Shown here piece by piece: positions 9,428 through 17,577 of a DNA stretch of 64,000 bases. The notes beneath the pieces are model-generated. The model was not told where the DNA came from, did no database searches, and saw nothing but the letters and a program-made list of their open reading frames with translations. Source of the stretch: Dokdonia sinensis (GTDB lineage: Bacteria; Bacteroidota; Bacteroidia; Flavobacteriales; Flavobacteriaceae); assembly GCF_003688895.1 (NCBI RefSeq), contig NZ_REFV01000006.1:1-64000 (forward strand). The letters run 5' to 3'. Position 1 is the first letter of the stretch; every line of letters starts with the position of its first letter. The position numbers and the translations under genes are program-made.

Positions 9428-11698
9428 ATGCTACCTAAGAAAATCACATATCTATTAATTCTAGGCATTTTAGCAATTTTTTCAGGCTTTACCTATAGTC
9501 AATATAGTTCAAACAAGAAGAGCTATTCGAACAATATTGATGGGGAGGTAAACCGAAAGGTTGACTCATTATTGGTATTGATGACTTTAGAAGAAAAGAT
9601 AGGTCAAACGGTCCTTTATACCACAGAATATGATGTTACTGGTCCAGTTGTGGATAAAAACTATCTAAATTATTTACGTGATGGTCGTTTAGGTGCAATG
9701 TTCAATGCAACGGGATCAGCCTTTACGAGAAAACTTCAAAAAATTGCAGTTGAGGAAACACGATTAGGTATTCCATTGTTGTTTGGGTATGACGTTATTC
9801 ACGGATATAAAACTATTTTCCCAATCCCTATGGGAGAGGCATCAAGCTGGGATCTAGAACTTGTAGAAAAAAGTGCTAGGGTTTCTGCCATCGAGGCCTC
9901 TGCCGAAGGTTTACATTGGACATTTGCCCCTATGGTAGATGTCGCCCGTGACCCGCGTTGGGGTCGTATCGCCGAGGGTGCAGGAGAAGATACATATCTC
10001 TGTACAAAAATTTCCGAAGCGCGGGTACGGGGTTTTCAAGGGGAGGATCTAAGTAGTGATAATACTATTTTAGCTTGCGCAAAACATTACGCGGCCTATG
10101 GCGCCGCCCAGGCAGGACGCGATTATCATACTGTAGATATCTCCGAAAACACATTAAGAAATGTATACCTCCCACCATTCGAGGCACTTACTAAACAGGG
10201 AGTAGCGACATTTATGACTTCTTTCAATGAAGTAAATGGTGTTCCTGCTACTGGAAACAAGTATTTATTAAAAGATATTTTAAGAGAGGAATGGAATTTT
10301 GATGGTTTTGTTGTGACGGACTACACTTCAATAAACGAAATGGTTAATCACGGATATGCTGAAGATTTAAAACACGCAGGAGAGTTGGCTTTCAACTCAG
10401 GTGTGGATATGGATATGCAAGGTGGAGTTTACCTGAATGAAATGGCAAAATCCATTAATGAAGGCAAAATTTCAGAAGAGCAACTTGACGAATCTGTACG
10501 ATCTATTCTCAAACTTAAATTTAAGTTAGGTCTATTTGATGATCCTTACAAGTATTGCCATGAGGATACTGAAAAAGAAATTGTTCTAAGTCAAAAAAAC
10601 CTTGATATCGCCAGAGAAGTTGCTCAAAGGTCAATTGTGCTCTTGCAAAACAAAAAAGGTACTCTACCGCTAAAAAGCGATTCAAAAATAGCCCTCATAG
10701 GCCCTCTAGCAGATGATCAGTACCATATAGTAGGAAATTGGATTGCAAGAGGAGACAGGAATGGTAGTGCGGTAAGTGTAAGGGAGGCTCTAGTTGCTAG
10801 AAATAGCAAATTTGATTATGAGAAAGGATGTGAGATCAGCGGTGATAATTTGACTGGTTTAAACAATGCCATTAAAATAGCTAATGCCTCAGATGTAGTC
10901 GTTATGGTAATGGGAGAAAGTGAAAGAATGAGTGGGGAAGCAGCGAGCCGAACAAATATAAAATTACCCACTGTACAGCAGGATTTGATTCGAGAAATAA
11001 GAAAAACGGGGAAACCATTAGTAATTGTTCTCATGAATGGGCGGCCTCTAGATCTTAGGTTTGAATCAGAACAGGCCGATGCTATTGTTGAAGCTTGGTT
11101 TCCAGGGACAAGTGGCGGACATGCAATTACTGATGTGCTTTTTGGAGATTATAATCCGTCAGGTAAACTCACTGTTACTTTTCCTATGACAATTGGGCAA
11201 ATTCCTATTTTCTATAATATGAAGAATACAGGGAGGCCCGCAGATATTGAAGGAGCAAATGAGCGGTATACATCAAAATATATTGATGCTCCTAATAAAC
11301 CGATGTATCCATTTGGATATGGTTTAAGTTATACAACATTCGATTATGGAGAAGTAAATCTTGATAACAATACCCTTACAGAAAATACTATCATAATGGC
11401 ATCAATAGAAATTACTAACACGGGAAAATTTGATGGTGAAGAGATAGTACAGCTATATATAAAAGATATGGTTGGAAGTATAACTAGACCGGTAAAAGAA
11501 TTAAAGGGATTCCAAAAAATATTTTTAAAAAAGGGCGAAAGTAAAACACTAACATTTGAGATATCTGCCGAAGACTTAAAATTTTACAAAAATGGAGCCG
11601 GCTATATCAATGAAGAAGGGGACTACAGACTTTTTATAGCGGGTAGCTCTGATCACGAATTCACAAATTCTTTCAGCTTTAAATCGAGTCAAATATAA
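9428..11698 (+). CDS. bglX: GH3 beta-glucosidase (BglX-like), exported
   Basis: Periplasmic exo-acting beta-glucosidase that would cut glucose from oligosaccharides released by the upstream endo-enzyme. A signal peptide (residues 1 to about 25) precedes the GH3 N-terminal TIM barrel, with the KHYAAYGAAQAGRDYHTVDIS motif and the likely nucleophile Asp298 in VVTDYTSINE. The GH3 C-terminal alpha/beta sandwich (about 405-620) and a fibronectin-III-like domain (about 660-750) follow. The 756 residues match full-length BglX. It starts 8 bp after the previous stop, so it is in the same operon. GH3 plus a GH144-like enzyme is a coherent pair for beta-1,2-glucan but also works for other beta-glucans. 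Confidence 0.93.
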   Translation: MLPKKITYLLILGILAIFSGFTYSQYSSNKKSYSNNIDGEVNRKVDSLLVLMTLEEKIGQTVLYTTEYDVTGPVVDKNYLNYLRDGRLGAMFNATGSAFTRKLQKIAVEETRLGIPLLFGYDVIHGYKTIFPIPMGEASSWDLELVEKSARVSAIEASAEGLHWTFAPMVDVARDPRWGRIAEGAGEDTYLCTKISEARVRGFQGEDLSSDNTILACAKHYAAYGAAQAGRDYHTVDISENTLRNVYLPPFEALTKQGVATFMTSFNEVNGVPATGNKYLLKDILREEWNFDGFVVTDYTSINEMVNHGYAEDLKHAGELAFNSGVDMDMQGGVYLNEMAKSINEGKISEEQLDESVRSILKLKFKLGLFDDPYKYCHEDTEKEIVLSQKNLDIAREVAQRSIVLLQNKKGTLPLKSDSKIALIGPLADDQYHIVGNWIARGDRNGSAVSVREALVARNSKFDYEKGCEISGDNLTGLNNAIKIANASDVVVMVMGESERMSGEAASRTNIKLPTVQQDLIREIRKTGKPLVIVLMNGRPLDLRFESEQADAIVEAWFPGTSGGHAITDVLFGDYNPSGKLTVTFPMTIGQIPIFYNMKNTGRPADIEGANERYTSKYIDAPNKPMYPFGYGLSYTTFDYGEVNLDNNTLTENTIIMASIEITNTGKFDGEEIVQLYIKDMVGSITRPVKELKGFQKIFLKKGESKTLTFEISAEDLKFYKNGAGYINEEGDYRLFIAGSSDHEFTNSFSFKSSQI

Positions 11699-11719
11699 TA
11701 TCAACATAATCAAATTATT

Positions 11720-14392
11720 ATGAAAAAAATACTACTACTATTAATTTTGTTTCCAGCATTAATTGGTTATTCACAATGTGTAGATCCTCTATTGACAGAT
11801 TTCGAATGTGGAACACCATCACACCCGTTTTCTGGTGGAGTGGTTGTAAATAATGTGCCCAACCCCTTCAGCGGAGGCATAAACACAAGTGCCAATGTAG
11901 GAGAGGCAACAGATAATGGTACGGAGCCCTTTGATGCCATTATAGTGGATTATGGAGCACCTATAGATTTGATGACCAACCCTATTTTTCACATAAAGGT
12001 ATACACCGAGCTAACAACACCCATACCATTTGTTGCTAAGGTAGAAGGTGGTACAACCCCCTTAGAAATTATGACTAATATCGATGTCTCGGACCAATGG
12101 CTGGAATACACTTTTGACTTTTCTTCAGTAGCAGATAGTGGCAATACCACTTTAGTTATATTCTTCAATTTTAATGAGAGCGATGGTTCGATCACAGACA
12201 CCTATTACATAGACGATATCTTTTTTGCTCCTGCTGAAGAAGATACTATGTGTGTGGATCCTATACTATCTGATTTCGAATGTGATCTTCCATCACATCC
12301 CTTTTCTGGTGGAGTGGTTGTAAACAATGTTCCAAACCCTTTCAGCGGTGGCATAAACGTAAGTGCAAATGTGGGAGAGGCAACAGATAATGGTACGGAG
12401 CCCTTTGATGCTATTATAGTGGATTATGGAGCACCTATTGATTTGATGACCAACCCTATTTTTCACATAAAGGTATACACAGAGCTTACAACACCCATAC
12501 CATTTGTTGCTAAGGTAGAAGGAGGCACAACGCCCCTAGAAATAATGACCAATATCGATGTCTCTGACCAGTGGGTGGAATACACTTTTGACTTTTCTTC
12601 AGTAGCAGATAGTGGCAATACCACTTTAGTTATATTCTTCAATTTTAATGAGAGCGATGGTTCTGTCACAGACACCTATTATATAGACGATCTCTTCTTT
12701 GCTCCAGCAGATACTATGTGTGTAGACCCGATACTATCTGATTTCGAATGCGATCTTCCATCACACCCCTTTTCTGGTGGAGTGGTTGTAAACAATGTTC
12801 CAAACCCTTTCAGTGGCGGCATAAATGTAAGTGCAAATGTGGGAGAGGCAACAGATAATGGTACAGAGCCCTTTGATGCTATTATAGTGGATTATGGAGC
12901 ACCTATTGATTTGATGACCAACCCTATTTTTCACATAAAGGTATACACCGAGCTTACAACGCCCATACCATTTGTTGCTAAGGTAGAAGGTGGCACAGCC
13001 CCCCTAGAAATAATGACAAATCTTGATGTCTCGGACCAATGGGTGGAATACACTTTTGATTTTTCTTCTGTAGCAGATAGTGGCAATACTACCTTAGTCA
13101 TATTCTTCAATTTTAATGAGAGCGATGGTTCTGTCACAGACACCTACTACATAGACGATCTTTTCTTTGCTCCCGCTGAAGAAGAAGAAGGTACAATGTG
13201 TGCCGATCCTGTACTATCTGATTTCGAGTGTGATCTTCCATCACACCCGTTTTCTGGTGGAGTAGTCGTAAACAATATTGCTAACCCTTTCGTTGGTGGA
13301 TTTAATACAAGTGCAAACGTGGGCGAAGCAATAGATGATGGAACGGAGCCACTTGATGCGATAATAGTGGATTACGGAGCACCTATTGACCTTTTAACCA
13401 ATCCAATATTTCACATTAAAGTTTACAAGACAATTACAGGGCCAATACCTCTTGTGGCCAAGGTAGAAGGTGGAACGACTCCTTTAGAGATTATGACGGT
13501 GATGGATGTATCTGATCAGTGGGTGGAATACACTTTTAACTTTTCTTCAGTGGCAGATAGTGGCAATACAACATTAGTCATATTCTTCAACTTTAATGAG
13601 AGCGATGGTTCGGTTAATGACACCTACTATATTGATGACCTTTTCTTTGCTCCGGCAGATAGTATGTGTGAGGATCCAATAATTACAGACTTTGAATGTG
13701 ACCTACCATCGCAACCCATATCGGGCGCATTGCAAAATATTCCTAATCCATTTGAGGGCACCGCAAATCCAAGTGAATTCGTAGGAGAGTACACGGATGA
13801 AGGGGGTGATGCTTTTGACAATATTGCTGTTAATTACACAATGCCCATAGATCTTTCAACAAATAACAAATTCCGACTCAAAATTTACACCTCTCAAACT
13901 ACGAACTTATTAGTAAAACTTGAAGGAGGAACTTCTCCAGCAGTTGAACTTGGAAATATTGGTGACCAGGGTGATAATATTGATGAACTTAATTCTTGGA
14001 CTGAATACGAATTTGATTTTAGTGATCAGGCAGGAGAAAATCACGAGCGTTTAGTACTTTTCTTTAATGCCGGGAATGAGCAAGATGAAAACGAAACTTT
14101 CTTTATAGATGATTTAAGATGGGAATCCGAATCTTTAAGTATAAACTCATCTGATGAACAATCCATTATCAGTATCTACCCTAATCCATCTAGGGATATC
14201 ATCCATATATCTTCAAAGTCTGAAATCATTGGCTTCGAGATGTTTGATATTTCTGGGAAGAATGTAAAAAAGCATGTTTTGGGAAGTAGCAGTATTTCTA
14301 GAATTGATATCTCATCATTAGTGCCTGGGTTATATTTCCTAACTCTTAAGAGCAGCACTGGAAATCAAACGCTAAAGGTTCTTAAAAGATAA
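11720..14392 (+). CDS. Secreted protein of five tandem ~156-residue modules with a T9SS type A tail
   Basis: I do not recognise a named family. A signal peptide (MKKILLLLILFPALIGYSQ) is followed by five modules beginning at nt 11777, 12251, 12719, 13199 and 13667. Each starts C-x-DP-h-h-(S/T)DFEC, continues with NPF.GG.N.S.NVGE..D.GTEPFDAI and ends with a jelly-roll-like segment (WVEYTFDFSSVADSGN, IFFNFNESDG, YYIDD). Modules 1-3 are nearly identical, 4 is diverged and 5 more so. The last roughly 75 residues (SIYPNPS..., ...LKVLKR) form a T9SS type A sorting domain, so the protein is exported and attached at the surface. The beta-sandwich repeats and PUL position suggest multivalent glycan binding; this is inference. 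No catalytic motif is visible. Confidence 0.85.
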   Translation: MKKILLLLILFPALIGYSQCVDPLLTDFECGTPSHPFSGGVVVNNVPNPFSGGINTSANVGEATDNGTEPFDAIIVDYGAPIDLMTNPIFHIKVYTELTTPIPFVAKVEGGTTPLEIMTNIDVSDQWLEYTFDFSSVADSGNTTLVIFFNFNESDGSITDTYYIDDIFFAPAEEDTMCVDPILSDFECDLPSHPFSGGVVVNNVPNPFSGGINVSANVGEATDNGTEPFDAIIVDYGAPIDLMTNPIFHIKVYTELTTPIPFVAKVEGGTTPLEIMTNIDVSDQWVEYTFDFSSVADSGNTTLVIFFNFNESDGSVTDTYYIDDLFFAPADTMCVDPILSDFECDLPSHPFSGGVVVNNVPNPFSGGINVSANVGEATDNGTEPFDAIIVDYGAPIDLMTNPIFHIKVYTELTTPIPFVAKVEGGTAPLEIMTNLDVSDQWVEYTFDFSSVADSGNTTLVIFFNFNESDGSVTDTYYIDDLFFAPAEEEEGTMCADPVLSDFECDLPSHPFSGGVVVNNIANPFVGGFNTSANVGEAIDDGTEPLDAIIVDYGAPIDLLTNPIFHIKVYKTITGPIPLVAKVEGGTTPLEIMTVMDVSDQWVEYTFNFSSVADSGNTTLVIFFNFNESDGSVNDTYYIDDLFFAPADSMCEDPIITDFECDLPSQPISGALQNIPNPFEGTANPSEFVGEYTDEGGDAFDNIAVNYTMPIDLSTNNKFRLKIYTSQTTNLLVKLEGGTSPAVELGNIGDQGDNIDELNSWTEYEFDFSDQAGENHERLVLFFNAGNEQDENETFFIDDLRWESESLSINSSDEQSIISIYPNPSRDIIHISSKSEIIGFEMFDISGKNVKKHVLGSSSISRIDISSLVPGLYFLTLKSSTGNQTLKVLKR
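11777..14130 (+). repeat. Five tandem ~470-bp DNA repeats inside the surface-protein gene
   Basis: Repeat starts lie at 11777, 12251, 12719, 13199 and 13667, spaced 474, 468, 480 and 468 bp, all multiples of three. Copies 1-3 match over long stretches at the DNA level, including third codon positions, while the linker lengths vary by acidic codons (GAAGAA runs). Copy 4 is clearly diverged and copy 5 strongly so. This gradient points to recent duplication or gene conversion among the first three. Read assembly could collapse or expand this region. Confidence 0.9.
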
Positions 14393-14419
14393 TCAAGACA
14401 CCTAAAAAAAAAATACGAA

Positions 14420-16426
14420 ATGAAAATAATTAGAACTTACAAACGGATTTCTCTATTATATGTGCTCTTAGCCATAGTTTCTTGTGAAGACAATCTTCAA
14501 GAGTTTCCACTTTTGACTACAGTTCCTTGTGAGGATACAGATGTAGTAGTAGACCCTCTAATCATTTCTGATTTTGAATGTCAAGCTAATATTGAAATTG
14601 CCAATGTTACAACTGTAAGAAACCCCACAGAGACTGGAATCAACACATCCTTATTTGTAGGTCAATTTATAGACGGTCAGAGTGCGACAGACGGTATTAC
14701 AATAAACTATGGCACTATAAATCTTTCAGAAAATGCACTCTTTAAGTTTAAGGTAAAATCTGATGTCACAGGAGCCCTTGTGGTTAGATTGTTAGGAGGT
14801 AACGGCGCAACTGCAGTAATATCGAGCACCGTTTTTGGTGGTGATGCCTGGACGCAACAAGAACTTGATTTCAGTGATTTTGAGGATGGTGACTTTGATC
14901 AAATTATGATAATATTTAATGAAGGAGTAGAGACTAATGGAGATGATATTTACTTCATTGACGATATTTTATTTGATAAGGCAATAGATCCCTGTGAAGA
15001 TGTACAACCAGACTTAAGTATTATAAATGATTTCGAATGTCAACAGAATTATCTTCTTGGAGATCCAAGTCAAGGAGAATCTGCTGTCGTAGTAGTTCCT
15101 AACCCTAGCGCCAGTGGAATTAATGTAAGTCCATTTGTAGGTGAATATATTGATAATGGAACGGAGCCGTTTGATAATTTGTTAATTGATTTTCAAGAAG
15201 TGGTTGATCTTATGGAGAATAGCCAATTCAGTATAAAAGTACGTTCTGGTATAGCTGGTCAGGTAATTGCAAAGTTAGAAGGCGGATTAATGCCTCTCGA
15301 AAGAACGGCAACAATCCAGCAGACGAATCAATGGTCAGAACTAACTTTTGATTTTAGAGATGCTCAGGGCGCCGAGAACACTAGACTCGTTTTATTTTTT
15401 AATGCTGGCGCAACTAATGGGACTGAAACAGACTCATATTTCATCGATGATCTTAGGTTCATCCCTTTTGCAGAAGAGTGCGAAGGTGTTACACCTGATC
15501 TTTCTATAATAAGTGATTTTGAATGTCAGCAAAATTATCAACTAGATGCTGTACCCGCGGTAGACAACCCCAATATGACGGCCTTGAATATGAGCGCAAT
15601 GGTGGGGAGGTATGTGGATAATGGAACAGAGCCATTTGATAGCATTATTATCAATTTTGGAGGACCTATTGACTTATCTGAAAATGCTCAGTTAAACATA
15701 AAAGTACTATCTAGTATGCAAGCACCACTTCTGGCAAAACTTGAAGGTGGTACAGGTGCACCCACTGAGATCGCCACAACCATTAATGTCGTAGATGAAT
15801 GGAGCAACTACACTTTTGACTTTTCTTCAGCAATCGATGATGGAAACACAGTACTTGTTTTATTTTTTAATGCTGGGCAGAGTGATGGCACGACGGAAGA
15901 TATCTATTTTATAGATGACCTTCAATTTCAGAATGCTGGCTGTAATCAGATTGTAGAAAATTGTGATGGAGTAGATGAAGACTTGAGCATCATAAATGAT
16001 TTTGACTGTCAACAGAATTTTCCATTTGCAAATGCTGGAGACATCCCTACAGTTCAAAATCCCATGGTAACCTGCGATAATAGAAGTTCAAATGTAGGCC
16101 AGTATACAGATAATGGTACAGATCCATTTGACAATACACTTATTAATTTTGGAGCACCTATAGACCTTTCTGTAAACAATCAATTTAAAATTAAAGTTCT
16201 TTCCACAGAGGCTGGCCCTATTTTGGCAAAACTTGAGGGAGGAACACCGGTAGAAATCTTTGCAGACATCACTGTCCTCAACGAATGGGTAGAGTATACC
16301 TTCGACTTCAGTGGGGCAGAGGGTAACGGCAATACAGCCCTAGTGTTATTTTTCAATGCAACAGAGACAGATGGAACTCCCCAAGATCTTTACTATATAG
16401 ATGATCTAAGGTTTGAGGCACAATAA
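14420..16426 (+). CDS. Surface lipoprotein of four modules related to the upstream repeat protein
   Basis: No named family recognised. A lipoprotein signal ends at about Cys23 (LLAIVSCED), followed by four modules opening with (L)SII(N/S)DFEC-QQNY or similar (the first diverged), each with the NPxxxGxNxSxxVGxYxDNGTEPFDN core and ending in LVLFFNAG-xxDGT-xDxYFIDDLRF. These are the same module as in the upstream gene but diverged from one another, with no near-identical copies. There is no T9SS sorting tail; anchoring is by lipid instead. Last gene of the operon, 27 bp after its neighbour. Its position after SusC/D and its beta-sandwich repeats fit a surface glycan-binding protein (SusE/F-like role), which is inference. 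Confidence 0.82.
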   Translation: MKIIRTYKRISLLYVLLAIVSCEDNLQEFPLLTTVPCEDTDVVVDPLIISDFECQANIEIANVTTVRNPTETGINTSLFVGQFIDGQSATDGITINYGTINLSENALFKFKVKSDVTGALVVRLLGGNGATAVISSTVFGGDAWTQQELDFSDFEDGDFDQIMIIFNEGVETNGDDIYFIDDILFDKAIDPCEDVQPDLSIINDFECQQNYLLGDPSQGESAVVVVPNPSASGINVSPFVGEYIDNGTEPFDNLLIDFQEVVDLMENSQFSIKVRSGIAGQVIAKLEGGLMPLERTATIQQTNQWSELTFDFRDAQGAENTRLVLFFNAGATNGTETDSYFIDDLRFIPFAEECEGVTPDLSIISDFECQQNYQLDAVPAVDNPNMTALNMSAMVGRYVDNGTEPFDSIIINFGGPIDLSENAQLNIKVLSSMQAPLLAKLEGGTGAPTEIATTINVVDEWSNYTFDFSSAIDDGNTVLVLFFNAGQSDGTTEDIYFIDDLQFQNAGCNQIVENCDGVDEDLSIINDFDCQQNFPFANAGDIPTVQNPMVTCDNRSSNVGQYTDNGTDPFDNTLINFGAPIDLSVNNQFKIKVLSTEAGPILAKLEGGTPVEIFADITVLNEWVEYTFDFSGAEGNGNTALVLFFNATETDGTPQDLYYIDDLRFEAQ

Positions 16427-16451
16427 ATAATATGAATATTTTTATAGCGCA

Positions 16452-16473
16452 GTACGCTTTCGCGAAAGCGTAC
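16452..16473. repeat. FAKA palindrome, copy 1 (22-bp perfect)
   Basis: Exact GCTTTCGCGAAAGC core with matching flanks, giving a 22-bp perfect palindrome 26 bp after the last PUL gene. It is the first copy in the window; none occurs to its left. Confidence 0.9.
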
Positions 16474-16824
16474 TCACATTTAAATTAAATACTTAAAACG
16501 TACCCAATTTGTTATGTTTATGGTTTGTGTCTTACTCAAACATTAAAAGATTAGAATATCGCAATCATTATTAACTATATGATAGATATTTCAATCAATT
16601 CATTAATAAGGAAATAGGATAAGGCTATTCATATGATAAAAGAAATTTGAAGTATAGGGATGAGAGGTAAAACTATTATAAACCATTATTGTAGCGAAAG
16701 ATTAGACCGAGCTGTGTTGTAATGGCTTTTCGTGAACTTATAATTTTACTTTTATAGCAACGAGGATTCTAATTGCTTAGTTTTATTTTTTTGCTATTGA
16801 CAGATATCTTACGATATCAAGTAT

Positions 16825-16857
16825 AAAACTCCGTAAATCTCTGATTTACGGAGTTTT
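16825..16857 (+). terminator. Strong factor-independent terminator
   Basis: A 15-bp perfect stem (AAAACTCCGTAAATC pairing with 16843-16857) with a 3-nt loop; the distal arm ends in TTTTT. It is about 400 bp beyond the last PUL gene, so it may end the PUL transcript or an unseen RNA in between. Being symmetrical, it could work in both directions. Confidence 0.8.
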
Positions 16858-16860
16858 TGA

Positions 16861-17067
16861 TTCAAAATAGTTAAAGAAAATGGAGCGCCAGAATTAGAAA
16901 AAGCGTATTGGAAAACCTACTCCTGTCAACGGAATATTATAACTGCAGACGGGAAACTCTACGGGAAATATCATAAGAATCACTTTTGTAACCTTTGGAA
17001 GAGTGAGTATTCGCAAAGCCGAAATGATAATTTAGGTGATTTGATTTTAGACGGTGTTGAAAACTAA
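16861..17067 (+). pseudogene. C-terminal relic of an unknown protein
   Basis: An open frame of 68 codons runs from directly after a stop (16858-16860) to TAA at 17065-17067 without a start codon. It contains spaced aromatic, Cys and His residues (YWKTYSCQR, then KYHKNHFCNLW). That pattern loosely recalls a cysteine/histidine-rich segment of plasmid- or phage-type replication initiators, but the match is from memory and weak. The frame has normal-looking codons and looks like a gene remnant rather than chance. It lies between the PUL and tRNA-Ser. Confidence 0.4.
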
Positions 17068-17160
17068 ATATATGTTGATCTTGACTATCTCAAAAGCTTT
17101 TTCTGAAACTTGCAATAAACCTTCGAGAATTGTCAACGTTACTATCAACTAAAAAAATAA

Positions 17161-17190
17161 AGCCCCGATATCATTGCGATAACGGGGCAT
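17161..17190. terminator. Terminator-like hairpin next to a tRNA-Ser partial copy
   Basis: GCCCCG and CGGGGC arms with additional AT pairs form a stable stem, with T-rich or A-rich flanks on both sides. It directly precedes the partial tRNA-Ser 3' end, repeating the terminator-then-tRNA-end order seen at the real tRNA-Ser. Confidence 0.55.
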
Positions 17191-17193
17191 TTT

Positions 17194-17210
17194 GCGGAGA
17201 AAGTGGGATT
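17194..17210 (-). repeat. Partial copy of the tRNA-Ser 3' end
   Basis: GCGGAGAAAGTGGGATT differs at one base from 17374-17390, the 3' end of tRNA-Ser plus one flanking base. The two are direct repeats 180 bp apart. The following bases no longer match the tRNA. This is the kind of direct repeat left by integrases that use tRNA 3' ends, or by an unequal duplication. Confidence 0.6.
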
Positions 17211-17248
17211 AATTCCATTGATCCCTACAATCTCCCCTAGTGACAATA

Positions 17249-17283
17249 AAGCTCTATATCGCTATCGCGATATCAGGCTTTTG
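17249..17283. terminator. Imperfect hairpin, terminator-like
   Basis: AAAGC and ATATCGC arms pair with GCGATAT and GCTTT across a 4-nt loop, with three internal mismatches. It is one of three hairpins of similar design between the PUL and tRNA-Ser. Confidence 0.4.
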
Positions 17284-17335
17284 TATTTTACTCCGCTTAC
17301 CAAAGCTGGGCTTTAAACGCTTCCTAAAAAAACAA

Positions 17336-17366
17336 AAGCCCGATTTTCATCAGAAAATCGAGCTTT
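17336..17366 (-). terminator. Terminator of tRNA-Ser
   Basis: On the minus strand, AAGCTCGATTTTC pairs with GAAAATCGGGCTT across TGAT and is followed by TT. It lies 9 bp past the 3' end of tRNA-Ser and points the right way. Confidence 0.75.
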
Positions 17367-17374
17367 GCTCTAAG

Positions 17375-17459
17375 CGGAGAAAGAGGGATTCGAACCCCCG
17401 GAGGTGTGACCCTCAACAGTTTTCAAGACTGCCGCATTCGACCACTCTGCCATTTCTCC
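17375..17459 (-). tRNA. tRNA-Ser (anticodon UGA)
   Basis: An 85-nt class II tRNA on the minus strand. The acceptor stem GGAGAAA/TTTCTCC pairs fully, the D arm contains GAGTGGTCGAATGC, the anticodon loop CTTGAAA gives UGA, there is a long variable arm, and the T arm contains GGTTCGAATCC. CCA is not encoded. A TATATTTG promoter element lies upstream (17496-17503). Confidence 0.97.
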
Positions 17460-17495
17460 TTGAGTGCCTCATCAGGTATTCCCTGAATGCGGGTG

Positions 17496-17523
17496 CAAAT
17501 ATACACCCCTTTTTCTTTTACAA
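17496..17523 (-). promoter_or_regulatory. Promoter of tRNA-Ser
   Basis: TATATTTG on the minus strand (17496-17503) matches the Bacteroidota TAnnTTTG -7 element. TTG triplets lie 17 and 20 nt further upstream (17521-17526) as candidate -33 elements. The spacing to the tRNA 5' end is about 37 nt. Confidence 0.7.
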
Positions 17524-17577
17524 CAACCCTTTCTTGAGGTTTTTTAATAAGAAATTAGAATTACTTATAAATCAATA

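Larger units (their letters stand above)
16427..17374. other. Gene-poor junction between the PUL and tRNA-Ser
   Basis: About 950 bp without an intact gene. From left to right it contains a perfect palindrome (16452-16473), about 350 bp of AT-rich DNA with no feature I can name, a strong terminator (16825-16857), a 68-codon protein relic (16861-17067), several terminator-like hairpins (17161-17190, 17249-17283, 17336-17366) and a partial copy of the tRNA-Ser 3' end (17194-17210). The mixture suggests a worn-down recombination or integration site. Confidence 0.6.

Noticed and set aside
11989-13143. Repeated 70-codon antisense frames in the module gene
   Set aside because: They are the shadow of the tandem modules on the opposite strand, repeating with them.
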